DNA of 64,000 nucleotides, from positions 1,339,716 to 1,403,715 of the forward strand of contig NZ_LN929908.1 of assembly GCF_001494595.1 (NCBI RefSeq). Reading direction: 5' to 3'. Origin of the DNA: Mycobacterium sp. M26. Its GTDB lineage: Bacteria; Actinomycetota; Actinomycetes; Mycobacteriales; Mycobacteriaceae. Both the position numbers and the translations under genes were made by a program. This document shows positions 21,463-30,578 of the stretch, in pieces (within the stretch, counting starts at the first letter, position 1; every line of letters starts with the position of its first letter). The notes beneath the pieces were generated by a model. That model saw only the letters and a list, made by a program, of their open reading frames with translations, did not search any database and was not told the origin of the DNA.

Positions 21463-22720
21463 ATGTTCGAATCACTGATGGAGTTCGACCCCAGTACCGA
21501 GGAATCGGTGCTGGTGGAGCGCATTGCTGCGCTGGAGCGGCTGAAGGCCGCTGCGGCAGCGGGGCAGGCACGGTTGGCGGTGGCATTGGACACCAGTCGC
21601 CGTTGTGCGGAGGCGGCGGCCGGGGTGCCGGCCGCCCGACGCGGCAAGGGTGTGGGCGCCGAGGTGGCGTTGGCGCGCCGGGATTCCCCGGCCCGCGGTG
21701 GTCGTCATCTCGGGCTGGCCAAAGCGTTGGTTCACGAGATGCCCCACACTCTGGCGGCGTTGGAGGCCGGGGTGCTTTCCGAGTGGCGGGCCACCCTGCT
21801 GGTGCGCGAATCGGCCTGTCTGGACGTGGCGGATCGCCGGCGCCTGGACGAGGAACTCTGCGCCGACCAATCCCGGCTCGACGGCATCGGTGACGCCGCG
21901 CTGGTGGCGGCCGCCAAGGCCGTTGCCTACCGGCTCGACCCCCGGGCGGTGGTCGAGCGGGCCGCGAAAGCACCCGCCGATCGGCGGGTCACCCACGATC
22001 CGGCCCGCCCCGGACACCATGACGTATCTGACTGCGCTGCTGCCGGTCGCCCAAGGGGTCGCGGTTTACGCGTCGCTCAAGCACCAGGCTGACACCTGCT
22101 TCGATGGCCGCTCCCGCGGGCAGGTCATGGCCGACGCGTTGGTAGAGCGCGTGACCGGGCGTCCCGCCGACGTCCCGGTGCCGGTGGCGGTCAACGTGGT
22201 GATCTCCGATCAAGCACTGCTCGGGGTACACCAGGACGCGGCGGTGATCGCTGGCTACGGCCCCGTGCCTTCGGCGGTGGCGCAGCACATGATCCGCGAC
22301 GCGGTCAGTGACGCGCGGTCGCGGGCCGCGTTGCGGCGGCTGTATGCCCGACCCGATAGCGGAGCGCTGGTGGCCATGGACGCCCGCACCCGGCGCTTCC
22401 CGAAAGGTCTGGCGACGTTCATCGCGCTGCGCGATCAACGGTGCCGCACCCCCTATTGCGACGCCCCGATCCGCCACTTCGACCACGCCACCCCGCACCA
22501 CGCCGGCGGCGCCACCAGCGCCGCCAACGGGCAGGGGCTCTGCGAGGCCTGCAACTACATCAAGGAAAGCCCGGGCTGGACCGTCACTGCCGGGATCGAT
22601 GAAAAGGGAAGGCATTCAACGCGACTCACCACACCTACGGGTAGCAGCCACCGGTCGATGGCACCTTCGGCGCCGGGGACACCGTCGGGTGAGGCTGCTG
22701 ACGTCGAGGCTGCCGCGTAG
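21463..22720 (+). pseudogene. DUF222/HNH endonuclease-domain protein (13E12 repeat family), frameshifted
   Basis: Reading from ATG 21463 gives the DUF222 N-terminal half (ERLKAAAAAGQARLAVALD, ALVHEMPHTLAALEAG, ACLDVADRRRLDEEL). The frame is then lost near 21992-21994, where CCC appears to have one extra C. The remaining half continues one frame over: RPAPDTMTYLTALLPVAQGV, then the HNH nuclease domain RDQRCRTPYCDAPIRHFDHA...CEACNYIKE. Deleting one base gives a single protein of about 418 aa, the normal family length. This is a repeated, mobile-like gene family in mycobacteria, so decay is plausible; a homopolymer sequencing error is equally possible. Confidence 0.8.
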
Positions 22721-22721
22721 G

Positions 22722-23468
22722 TCACCTCTGCTGAGCAGCCGCCAGTCGGGCCTTGAACTCCGGGGATTCGATCGAGGTGGCCTGCGGCCCGAGCTCGATG
22801 TCCTTGGCCGCCTCGTGGTGCGCGGTGTCCAGGAAGCCGGGGATCGCGGTGGCGCGCATCGAGGCCTTGGTCGCCAGGACCACCTCGCGCGGTGCGGCTG
22901 CCGGTCCCGTGGCGAGCTCAAGCGCGGCCGCCACCGGATCGTCGGCGACCTCGAGGGCCAGTCCGTGGCGGACGGCGGTCTCGGCGTCGAACCGCATCCC
23001 GAACAGCAGCGCGGCGCGGGCCACCTGCGGCCCGACCGCCCGCTGCAGCATCCAGGTCGCTCCGCCGCCGGGATGGATGCCGAGCTTCTGGAACCGCGGA
23101 TCGAACAGTGCGTGTGGTCCGGCGATCCGGACATCGGCGGCCAGCGCCAGATTGAGGCCCGCGCCCACCGCCGCACCGTTCACCGCGGCGATGGTCGGCA
23201 GCGTGCATCGTCCGACGGCCATGAACCCGGCATAGATGCGTTCGAGGCCCTCGCGCGCCGCCGCGCCGAGTGCCGACAGGTCGGCGCCGGCGCAGAACGC
23301 CTTACCGGCACCCGTGACCACCACGGCATGTGCCTCGGCTTCGGCGGCTTCGACGGCCTCCTTCAGCTGCTGAGACATCGCGTCGGTGACCGCGTTTCGC
23401 CGGTCCGGATCATTGACGGTGATCAGCGCGACACGGTCGCGCACCTCATAAAGCACCAGGTCAGGCAT
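22722..23468 (-). CDS. echA14: Enoyl-CoA hydratase/isomerase family protein (EchA14 type)
   Basis: A 248-residue crotonase-fold protein. Oxyanion-hole segments are [10 protein letters not shown] and [28 protein letters not shown] lies 5 bases before ATG 23468. Where active hydratases have Glu in a PEI-type motif, this protein has [15 protein letters not shown], so the usual first catalytic Glu is missing and hydratase activity is doubtful; the fold is used for many other CoA reactions. It ends one base from the end of the DUF222/HNH gene and is divergent from the BTAD regulator. Confidence 0.8.
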   Translation of the reverse strand: MPDLVLYEVRDRVALITVNDPDRRNAVTDAMSQQLKEAVEAAEAEAHAVVVTGAGKAFCAGADLSALGAAAREGLERIYAGFMAVGRCTLPTIAAVNGAAVGAGLNLALAADVRIAGPHALFDPRFQKLGIHPGGGATWMLQRAVGPQVARAALLFGMRFDAETAVRHGLALEVADDPVAAALELATGPAAAPREVVLATKASMRATAIPGFLDTAHHEAAKDIELGPQATSIESPEFKARLAAAQQR

Positions 23469-23514
23469 TGCGCACCTCCACGAAGCCGAGGCTAGCAGTT
23501 AGGGTCGTCTCACT

Positions 23515-26500
23515 ATGGGGGCACCGGGCGCACATCGCGTACGCGTATCGGTGATAGGGCCTGTTCGGGCTTGGCTCGACACGGTGCCCGTCGAAGTCGG
23601 CGGACCCCGGCAGCGTTCCCTGCTGGCGCGGCTGGTCCTGGCGCAGGGCCGGGTGGTCTCCGTCGACCGTCTTATCGACGATCTCTGGCAGGGTGAGCCG
23701 CCGCCGAAAGCGCTCTCGGCCCTGCAGGCGTACGTCTCCCATCTGCGCCGGGTGCTCGAACCCGGCCGAGAGCGACGCACTCCGGCCACCGTCATCGTCA
23801 GTGAAGCACCGGGGTACCGGCTGCAACTGCCTGCGGACGCTGTCGACGCGTGGCGATTCGACGAGCAGGTCCGCCACGCGCAGACCGACGACGACCCCGC
23901 CGGCCGCTCTGCGCGCCTGACGACAGCGCTCGACAGCTGGGACGGCGATCCCTACCTCGAGGTCGCCGATGCCCAGTGGGCGGCCCCCGAGATCGCCCGG
24001 CTGACCGAATTGCGGAGTGCCGCCCTCGAGTTGCAGGCCCAGGACCACCTCGCACTCGGCCACAACGCAGTGGTCGTGGAAGTCCTGGAACCCCACGTTC
24101 GCGAGCACCCCACCCGAGAGGGTGCCGTGGTCACCCTCGCCACCGCGTTGTACCGAATCGGTCGGCAGGCGGCCGCCCTGGACGTCCTGCGGCATGCCCG
24201 CAACCATCTCGCCGAGGAGCTGGGGCTCGAACCGGGCCGGGCCATCCGGGACCTCGAGCGAGACATTCTTGACCAGGCGCCGCATCTGGATGTCCGTCAC
24301 CAGCCGAGCCCACCGGCCGTCCAGGCGCCGGCAACGGCCGCACCTGTCGCCGAACCTCAAGTGCCTCATGGCCGTTCACGTGAGATAGCGGCCATCGACG
24401 ACGCCGGCGATGAGGCACGCAGGGTGGGGAGCCGGTTGGTCTGGATCGGCGGTGAAGCGGGGTGGGGCAAGACCACGATCGCCGAAGCCGCTGCCGCGCG
24501 GTTGCGGTCAGCGGGCTGGACCGTCGTCACCGGACGATGCCCGGAGGTGGACGGCGCTCCACCCGGGTGGGCCTGGACGGAGGCGCTGCGCCAGGTCGAC
24601 AAGGCCTACCTGCCCGACGACCCCCACCGGCACGAGGCGCTCGCGTCCCTATTGCACGACGGCCATGCCGGCGACTCGGCCGGCAGCAGCCCGTTCTGGA
24701 CCGCCCGTGCGGTCGCCGATCTGCTGGGGCGGGCGGCAGCGGACGGCCCGGTCGCCGTTGTGCTGGACGACCTGCACCGCACCGACGGGTTGACCCTCGA
24801 GCTGCTCCGCCTGGTCACCTACGAACTGCGGGATCGTCCGTTGCTGGTACTTGCCACCTACCGGCCGTCGGAATCGGGTAGCGAACTGGCTTCTGCGCGT
24901 GCGGCATTGGCGGCGCAGACCGCCGCACATCTCGTGATCGGCGGCCTGGACCATGACGCCACCGCGGCGCTGGCCGCGGACTGCGGATTGCGCCATCTCA
25001 GCAGTGAGGGACTGCGGACGTTGCACGACCGGACGGGCGGCAACCCGCTGTTCATCCGAGAGCTCGCGCGTCTGACGGCGGCCGAGGGACGCGACGCATC
25101 CCGGGTAGCGGTGCCCGCGGGCGTCGGTGATGTGCTGCGGCGCCGGCTGGCTCGGCTGCCGGGTTCCACGGTGACCGCACTCCGCCAGGCGGCCGTCCTG
25201 GGCCGTGAGGTCGACGTCGATCTGCTGGCCGAGGTGGCAGACCGCCCCCCGGACGATCTTCTCGATGCGCTGGAACCCGCTGTCCTGGTCGGCTTGCTCG
25301 ACGAACCCGCGGCGGGCCGAATCCGGTTTGCCCACGCCCTGGTTCGCGACACCCTCTACGAGGACACCTCGCTGCTGCGGCGGTCGCGCCTGCACGCGAA
25401 TGCCCGCGACCAACTGCTGCGTCACCGGGACACCGCCGATCCGGCAGCACTGGCTTATCACGCCGTCGCCGCCGCAACCCCGGCCACCGCTGTCGAGGCA
25501 GCTGATTTCGCCATGGCCGCCGCCCGTGATGCCGATCGGGTGGGCGCACCGGTCGAGGCCGCTCGGCAGTGGCGCGCCGCGGTGCAGATGCTGCAGCTGG
25601 CCAACTGGGCCGAATCCGGCCGCGACGAAGCTGACCGCAGTGTCGAGGCCTATTGCGGATTGGTCTCCGCCTCGGCGCGCATCGGCGATGTGGTGGCTGC
25701 ACGCGAGGCGCTCAACCGCGCGCTGCCCATGGCGGCGGCTTCGACCGAGCACGCCCTGCGCCTGCTGACTTCCTGGGATGCGCCATTGGTGTGGCGCACC
25801 CGGGTGAGCGACCATTCCGATACCGAGATCGTCGCCGCCATCGGCCGGGTTCTGGCCGCGAATCCGACTGCTGAGCAACGGGTTCGGCTGCTCGCCCTGT
25901 TGTTCACCGAGTTGGAGGGTGCCGACCAGCCAGGCGCTCTGGCGGCCAGCGACGAGGCCTTGGCGCTGGCCCGCGAGTTGAATCGGCAGGATCCCGCCGC
26001 CCACGGCCGCACGCTCTGTATGGCGCTCAACATCGCGACCTACGGCGCGCTGGGTCCCGATCACGCCCACGACCGAGAGGCGCTGACCGACGAATTCCTA
26101 GCGGCTGCCGATGCTGCGGCCGCGGTCGACTACCAGGCTGTCGCCCACTGGCTGGCCTTCCTCACCGCAGGGGCCCGCTCGGATCTGTTTGCGGCACAAC
26201 AGCATGTCTGGCTGGCGGTCGCACGCGCCGGAACCGGGCAGATCGCGCAGTTGCTGACCGTACTGGAGGTCTTCGCTGCGGAGCTCACCGTGCTCGCGGG
26301 CGATATCGACGGCGGCGAGCGGGGTTACGCGGCCGCGGCGGCCACGTTCGCCGAACAGGGTGCCGCCAACGGCGGCGTGATCTACATCATCGGCCTACTG
26401 ACCGCGGCCCTGGCGCGCGGTGATCTCGCCCCCCTGGCCGATCAGCTGCTCGCTGTGCATGTCGACGTATCGAACTCCATCGCCGAGGCCGTGGTGCTGG

Positions 26501-26853
26501 CACTGCTCGACGCCGGGCGGACCGAAGAGGCCCACCGGATCTGGGCCACCCGCGGCCCGGTCGAGCGGTCCTACTACTGGTTGTCCGTCACGACGTTGCG
26601 AGCCCACGTCGCCGCCCGGCTCGGCGACGCTGACACCGCGGCTCAGTGCGCGCAGGAACTACAGCCGTACTCCGGCCGGATGGCCGGGCTCGACAACGGC
26701 AGCTTCCTGGTCGGGCCGGTCGATGATGCCCTGGCTGCCGTTGCCGAACTCCTCGGCCATGACGAGCAGGCGCGCCGCTACCGGGCTGAGGCCGCGGTCC
26801 TGCGCTCCCGGCTGTCGGCCGAGGCGAAGGCCGTGCTCTCGAACGTGCGGTAG
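23515..26853 (+). CDS. Large BTAD/AAA-ATPase transcriptional regulator (SARP/AfsR-like)
   Basis: A 1112-residue cytoplasmic regulator. Residues about 10-100 form an OmpR-type winged helix (RVSVIGPVRAWL ... GGPRQRSLLARLVL ... ALQAYVSHLRRVLEP). Residues 110-260 form the bacterial transcriptional activator domain. An AAA-type ATPase follows with Walker A GGEAGWGKTT (312-321) and Walker B VAVVLDDLHRTD (413-424). The rest is a long helical, TPR-like region ending without a LuxR helix-turn-helix. TAGGGT lies 9 bases before ATG 23515, so the gene may be leaderless. It probably activates a local or distant operon in response to a signal sensed by the ATPase; target unknown. M. tuberculosis has LuxR-type giants near this position. 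Confidence 0.82.
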   Translation: MGAPGAHRVRVSVIGPVRAWLDTVPVEVGGPRQRSLLARLVLAQGRVVSVDRLIDDLWQGEPPPKALSALQAYVSHLRRVLEPGRERRTPATVIVSEAPGYRLQLPADAVDAWRFDEQVRHAQTDDDPAGRSARLTTALDSWDGDPYLEVADAQWAAPEIARLTELRSAALELQAQDHLALGHNAVVVEVLEPHVREHPTREGAVVTLATALYRIGRQAAALDVLRHARNHLAEELGLEPGRAIRDLERDILDQAPHLDVRHQPSPPAVQAPATAAPVAEPQVPHGRSREIAAIDDAGDEARRVGSRLVWIGGEAGWGKTTIAEAAAARLRSAGWTVVTGRCPEVDGAPPGWAWTEALRQVDKAYLPDDPHRHEALASLLHDGHAGDSAGSSPFWTARAVADLLGRAAADGPVAVVLDDLHRTDGLTLELLRLVTYELRDRPLLVLATYRPSESGSELASARAALAAQTAAHLVIGGLDHDATAALAADCGLRHLSSEGLRTLHDRTGGNPLFIRELARLTAAEGRDASRVAVPAGVGDVLRRRLARLPGSTVTALRQAAVLGREVDVDLLAEVADRPPDDLLDALEPAVLVGLLDEPAAGRIRFAHALVRDTLYEDTSLLRRSRLHANARDQLLRHRDTADPAALAYHAVAAATPATAVEAADFAMAAARDADRVGAPVEAARQWRAAVQMLQLANWAESGRDEADRSVEAYCGLVSASARIGDVVAAREALNRALPMAAASTEHALRLLTSWDAPLVWRTRVSDHSDTEIVAAIGRVLAANPTAEQRVRLLALLFTELEGADQPGALAASDEALALARELNRQDPAAHGRTLCMALNIATYGALGPDHAHDREALTDEFLAAADAAAAVDYQAVAHWLAFLTAGARSDLFAAQQHVWLAVARAGTGQIAQLLTVLEVFAAELTVLAGDIDGGERGYAAAAATFAEQGAANGGVIYIIGLLTAALARGDLAPLADQLLAVHVDVSNSIAEAVVLALLDAGRTEEAHRIWATRGPVERSYYWLSVTTLRAHVAARLGDADTAAQCAQELQPYSGRMAGLDNGSFLVGPVDDALAAVAELLGHDEQARRYRAEAAVLRSRLSAEAKAVLSNVR

Positions 26854-27503
26854 CGGCGGGCAACCACACGCATCACCGTCCGCATCAGCGGGCTCAGCCG
26901 GCCGAGCATCTCAGCGCGCTCGTCATCGCTCATCACCGCCATCATGCGCGGGACGTCGAACGACAGCCGCCCGGTGCGCTGTGCGGTCTCCTCGACGGCC
27001 TGCCAGCTGGCCACCGACAGGTACTTCCGGATCACCGGGAAGATGTCGCGTTCCTCCTCGGTGATGTGCTCGGTCAACAGCGCGCGAAGGTTCGACAGCT
27101 CCGCCGCCAGCAACGTGGCAGTGCGGTGGTCACCTTCGGTGACGCGAAATGCGTTGGCGCGCCGCCGGATCACATCCAGCCGCGGATCCAGCGCGGCGTG
27201 GTCGTCGGTCAGCTCGGAGAGGTCCACGATGTCACCGGCGCTGGCATCGATCACCGGCCACAGCACCACGTCTTCGACGGTGTGGTGGTGATGGATGGAG
27301 TCGCACATCAGCTCGGTGTACCGGGCGAGGGCTCGGGCCCGGCGGGGGCTGCACGGCTGTCCGTCGCGGATGGCCGCCACAGCGTCGGCGAGGCGGCCGA
27401 TGTCGGTGAGCATCGCGCGGTGAGCCAACTGGAGGCCGCGGACATCGGGATCGGGTTCGCCGGGCTGGCGGGCAATGACGCTGACAGGTTCGATGGTTTT
27501 CAT
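26778..27503 (-). CDS. Hemerythrin-like (HHE domain) protein
   Basis: A 241-residue helical protein with iron-ligand candidates spaced as in HHE-cation-binding domains: His in QLAHRAM, HHHHTVEDVV with His and Glu, LTDDHAAL, and LTEHITEEERDIFP with His and Glu. Such proteins bind O2, NO or sense redox state in mycobacteria. The C-terminal 76 bases overlap the end of the convergent regulator gene. No partner is evident. The Shine-Dalgarno before ATG 27503 is weak. Confidence 0.78.
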   Translation of the reverse strand: MKTIEPVSVIARQPGEPDPDVRGLQLAHRAMLTDIGRLADAVAAIRDGQPCSPRRARALARYTELMCDSIHHHHTVEDVVLWPVIDASAGDIVDLSELTDDHAALDPRLDVIRRRANAFRVTEGDHRTATLLAAELSNLRALLTEHITEEERDIFPVIRKYLSVASWQAVEETAQRTGRLSFDVPRMMAVMSDDERAEMLGRLSPLMRTVMRVVARRYRTFESTAFASADSRERRTAASAR

Positions 27504-27572
27504 GCGGCAACTGTGTGTGGCCGCGCTTGCGATGCACTTGCAGCCGACTTGAAGCCCAGCTCACAGACGGTG

Positions 27573-29687
27573 TCAGCTTCGCGGCGAGATGGCCCCGTCA
27601 GCCAGTAACCCCAGCACCGGTCCGAGCGTGCGCGCGTACGGCACGGTGACGTGATTGTCGTCGCGGAACACGAGGTCGTTGCCGATCACCACCGGACACA
27701 CGGCGTCGGTGCAGAACAGCTCCGACAGATCGGCGTAGTGCCCGCCCGCCGACCGGACGGCTTCGGCCTCAGCGGCGCTACCCGCGGCGTTCAACGCTGT
27801 TGGTCGCGCGGGTGTGCAGTCCCGGGTGTCGGTCAGGTGGCCGGACAAACACACCGGCACCACCGAGTGCGGGTCGGGCACCGGGCCCAGCACCAGCACG
27901 CGGGCACCCGTCGTCGACCGCAGTTGGGCAACAAGGGTTTTCAGACTGGCCAGCCAGGCGCGGTCGTAGGCGGTGAAGCCGAAGTCCGCGCCGTACCGCC
28001 GCGACATGTCCAGCACCACCAGTTTGGGCCGCTCGGCCCGCAACCGCCGCAGAACCTCGCCCCGCCAGGTCTGGCACTCGGTGTACTCCCGACCCAGGTA
28101 AGGGCTGATGATGCCCACGTCCTGCAGCGGGCAGGTGATCTTGGCCATCGTCACCAGCCGCCAATGCCGTTGCTCGGCAACGGGTTCCATACCGGGCTGC
28201 CACATCGCGGCGTGCGAGTCGCCGACCAGGGCCACGGTCGTCGCGCTACCGGTGTCGCCAGCAGCGCATTCGGGCACGCCCGTCTCGCGCCAGGACCGCA
28301 CACAACCGTTGACGAATACCGCCGGCTTGTCGGTGGACGCCTCGGACAGCGGGGGAGTGAGGTTGGACGGCACATCGTGGCGGGCGGCCGATGCCGTCAC
28401 CGCTGCGGCGATCCGCGTCATCGCGTCGGTCAGCGGATCGGTGATCACTGCGCCGCTCGGTTCGACCATCGCCGCGGGGGCGGGCCGGCCCTGGCCCACC
28501 GAAGTCGGGACGAACATCGGCAGCACCAACGCCGCACTGACCGCCACGGCGGTCACCGCGCTGCCCAGCACCAGACTGCGGCCCGGCGAGTGTCGCAGCG
28601 GGATCGAATAGCGCACCGGCCGCTCGACATAGCGCAACGTCAGCACCGCCAGCGCGAATGACGCCGACACGGCCACCAGCCGCCCAAACACGCCGAGCTG
28701 ATGGCCCACCAGGAGTGGCGCGAAAACCAGCACCGGCCAGTGCCACAGGTACCAGGAATACGACAACCGGCCCAGTGCCCGCATCCAGGGCAGCGACAGC
28801 AGATGGCCCGCCCCGCGCCCCGGCGTCGCGCACCCGGCCGCGATGATCAGCGCGGTGCCGAGCACCGGAAGCAGGGCTGCGGTTCCCGGATAGGGCGTGT
28901 GCTCGTCGAACTGGACACACGCCGTGATCACCATGGCCAGCCCGCCGAACCCGGCCAGCCCGGCCGACCCGGGTGCCAGCCGCCGCCAGAACCGTGCCGA
29001 CAGAGCGACCAGTCCGCCGATGGCCAACTCCCACGCCCGCGACGGCAGCGCGAAGAACGCCCACGGCGGCGCAGAGTGGGTCCACAGCACCGCCAGTGCC
29101 AGGGACGCCGCGGCGACCGCCGCCAGCGCCGCCCCGAACTGCCACACCGACAGCCGCGCCCGTCGGCGGTGAACCAGCCAGGCGGTGCCCAGGATCAGCA
29201 CCGGCCACAACAGATAGAACTGCTCCTCGACGCCCAGTGACCAGTAGTGCTGGAACGGCGAGGGCAGCGAATCGGCCAGATAGTCGGTGCCGTGCAGGGC
29301 GAACCGGTAGTTGCCCACGTACAACGCGCTGGCCACCGCATCACCCAGCGCCGCGCGTGCTTGCAGCGGTGGCAGCAGGACGGCGGCGCCGACGGCGGTG
29401 ATCACCAGCACCGTGCCCGCGGCCGGCAGCAGGCGCCGGGCCCGTGCCGCATAGAACCGCGACAGGCGCACCCCGCCGGTCGCCGACACCTCCGCCATCA
29501 GTAGCCGGGTGATCAGGAAGCCGGAGATGACGAAGAACACGTCGACGCCGACAAACCCGCCGGACAGGCCCAGCTGGGCGTGGAAGGCGACCACCGCGAT
29601 CACGGCCAGCGCCCGCAACCCTTCGATGTCGGGGCGAAAGTCTCTGCGCGACCGACGTCGTCGCGGTCGGGTCGGGGCCGGGGACAC
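27573..29687 (-). CDS. OafA/YrhL-type membrane acyltransferase with C-terminal SGNH domain
   Basis: A 704-residue protein. Residues 1-400 hold about ten transmembrane helices of the acyltransferase-3 family, starting with FRPDIEGLRALAVIAVVAFHA (catalytic His in VAFHA) and then VDVFFVISGFLI. The C-terminal extracellular SGNH hydrolase-like domain has the nucleophile Ser in VALVGDSHAAMW and the Asp/His pair in RDDNHVTVPYA. Such fusions acetylate or succinylate cell-wall polysaccharides or glycolipids on the outer face. GTG 29687 is used. It is divergent from the cysteine-hydrolase operon. Confidence 0.85.
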   Translation of the reverse strand: MSPAPTRPRRRRSRRDFRPDIEGLRALAVIAVVAFHAQLGLSGGFVGVDVFFVISGFLITRLLMAEVSATGGVRLSRFYAARARRLLPAAGTVLVITAVGAAVLLPPLQARAALGDAVASALYVGNYRFALHGTDYLADSLPSPFQHYWSLGVEEQFYLLWPVLILGTAWLVHRRRARLSVWQFGAALAAVAAASLALAVLWTHSAPPWAFFALPSRAWELAIGGLVALSARFWRRLAPGSAGLAGFGGLAMVITACVQFDEHTPYPGTAALLPVLGTALIIAAGCATPGRGAGHLLSLPWMRALGRLSYSWYLWHWPVLVFAPLLVGHQLGVFGRLVAVSASFALAVLTLRYVERPVRYSIPLRHSPGRSLVLGSAVTAVAVSAALVLPMFVPTSVGQGRPAPAAMVEPSGAVITDPLTDAMTRIAAAVTASAARHDVPSNLTPPLSEASTDKPAVFVNGCVRSWRETGVPECAAGDTGSATTVALVGDSHAAMWQPGMEPVAEQRHWRLVTMAKITCPLQDVGIISPYLGREYTECQTWRGEVLRRLRAERPKLVVLDMSRRYGADFGFTAYDRAWLASLKTLVAQLRSTTGARVLVLGPVPDPHSVVPVCLSGHLTDTRDCTPARPTALNAAGSAAEAEAVRSAGGHYADLSELFCTDAVCPVVIGNDLVFRDDNHVTVPYARTLGPVLGLLADGAISPRS

Positions 29688-29854
29688 GATGGGCCCATTG
29701 TTGCCGCCGACCGCCCGGTCGCCGTGCCGCCACGCCCAGGCGAATTTGTTGTGACGGATTTGTCAAAGCGGCTCCATATTGACGGAGGCGCAGATTTGAT
29801 AGTTGCGATTGAATTGAGCGGCCCAGCTCCGGTGCCCGTCAGAAGGGACGTTTG
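29688..29854. promoter_or_regulatory. Divergent control region of the acyltransferase and the carbamoyl operon
   Basis: The 167 bases are noticeably AT-richer than the surroundings around 29745-29815. GTGAC-N6-GTCAA at 29751-29766 weakly resembles a GlnR nitrogen-regulator site, and TTGACG occurs at 29777. No confident -10 box was identified. AGAAGGGA before ATG 29855 is the ribosome site. Confidence 0.35.
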
Positions 29855-30514
29855 ATGCCCACGATCGATGCAGAACCTTTCCCCCTGGACTTCGATGTGG
29901 ACAGCACCGCGCTGGTCATCATCGACATGCAACGGGACTTCGTCCTCCCCGGTGGCTTCGGTGAAGCCCTCGGTAATGACACCTCACTGTTGCTCGCCGC
30001 CGTCGAGCCGATCCAGCGAGTGCTCAACCGGGCTCGCGAGATCGGGATGTTCGTGGTCCACACCCGCGAGGGGCATCGCCCGGACCTGTCGGACTGTCCC
30101 ACCGCCAAGCTGCACCGCGGCGGCAAGACCTTCATCGGCGAGCCCGGCCCGATGGGCCGGATCCTGGTGCGCGGCGAGCAGGGTCACGACATCATCCACC
30201 AGCTGTACCCGATCGACGGCGAGCCGGTGATCGACAAGCCCGGCAAGGGCAGCTTCCACGCCACCGACTTCGGCCAGATCCTGTCCGACCGCGGGATCAA
30301 GACGCTGGTGGTCTGCGGGGTCACCACCGAGGTGTGCGTGCACACCACGGTGCGGGAGGCCAACGACCGCGGCTACGAGTGTGTGGTCCTCTCGGACGGC
30401 GTGGCCTCCTACTTCCCGGAGTTCCAGCGGGTGGCGCTGGAGATGATCAAAGCCCAGGGCGGCATCTTCGGCTGGGTCTCGGATTCCGAGCGGTTCCTGA
30501 CCGCGGTGTCCTAG
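29855..30514 (+). CDS. Isochorismatase-fold cysteine hydrolase, biuret/triuret-hydrolase-like
   Basis: A 219-residue amidohydrolase of the cysteine hydrolase superfamily. The catalytic triad is visible as Asp24 (IIDMQRDF), Lys128 or Lys131 (IDKPGKGSF) and Cys161 (TTEVCVHTT). The segments [27 protein letters not shown] and [13 protein letters not shown] match biuret hydrolase (BiuH) closely, as I remember that sequence. BiuH releases ammonia from biuret to leave allophanate. The usual second enzyme, allophanate hydrolase AtzF, is not here; instead FdrA, DUF1116 and a carbamate kinase follow. ATG 29855 is chosen over TTG 29852. First gene of the operon; the next gene starts 64 bases later. Confidence 0.82.
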   Translation: MPTIDAEPFPLDFDVDSTALVIIDMQRDFVLPGGFGEALGNDTSLLLAAVEPIQRVLNRAREIGMFVVHTREGHRPDLSDCPTAKLHRGGKTFIGEPGPMGRILVRGEQGHDIIHQLYPIDGEPVIDKPGKGSFHATDFGQILSDRGIKTLVVCGVTTEVCVHTTVREANDRGYECVVLSDGVASYFPEFQRVALEMIKAQGGIFGWVSDSERFLTAVS

Positions 30515-30578
30515 TCTCAGTGCGCCGAACGGGGTTGTCGGCGAACGGGTTTCTCCTCTCCGAGCAGAAGGCAGCAGC

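Noticed and set aside
21605..22720. A programmed frameshift in the DUF222/HNH gene
   Set aside because: The site is a simple CCC run without a heptameric slippery sequence or a downstream structure that I can see; a single-base insertion is the simpler reading.
29852..30514. Calling the cysteine hydrolase an isochorismatase or nicotinamidase
   Set aside because: There are no siderophore or NAD genes nearby, and the [10 protein letters not shown] and IDKPGKGSF segments fit the biuret/triuret hydrolase branch better.
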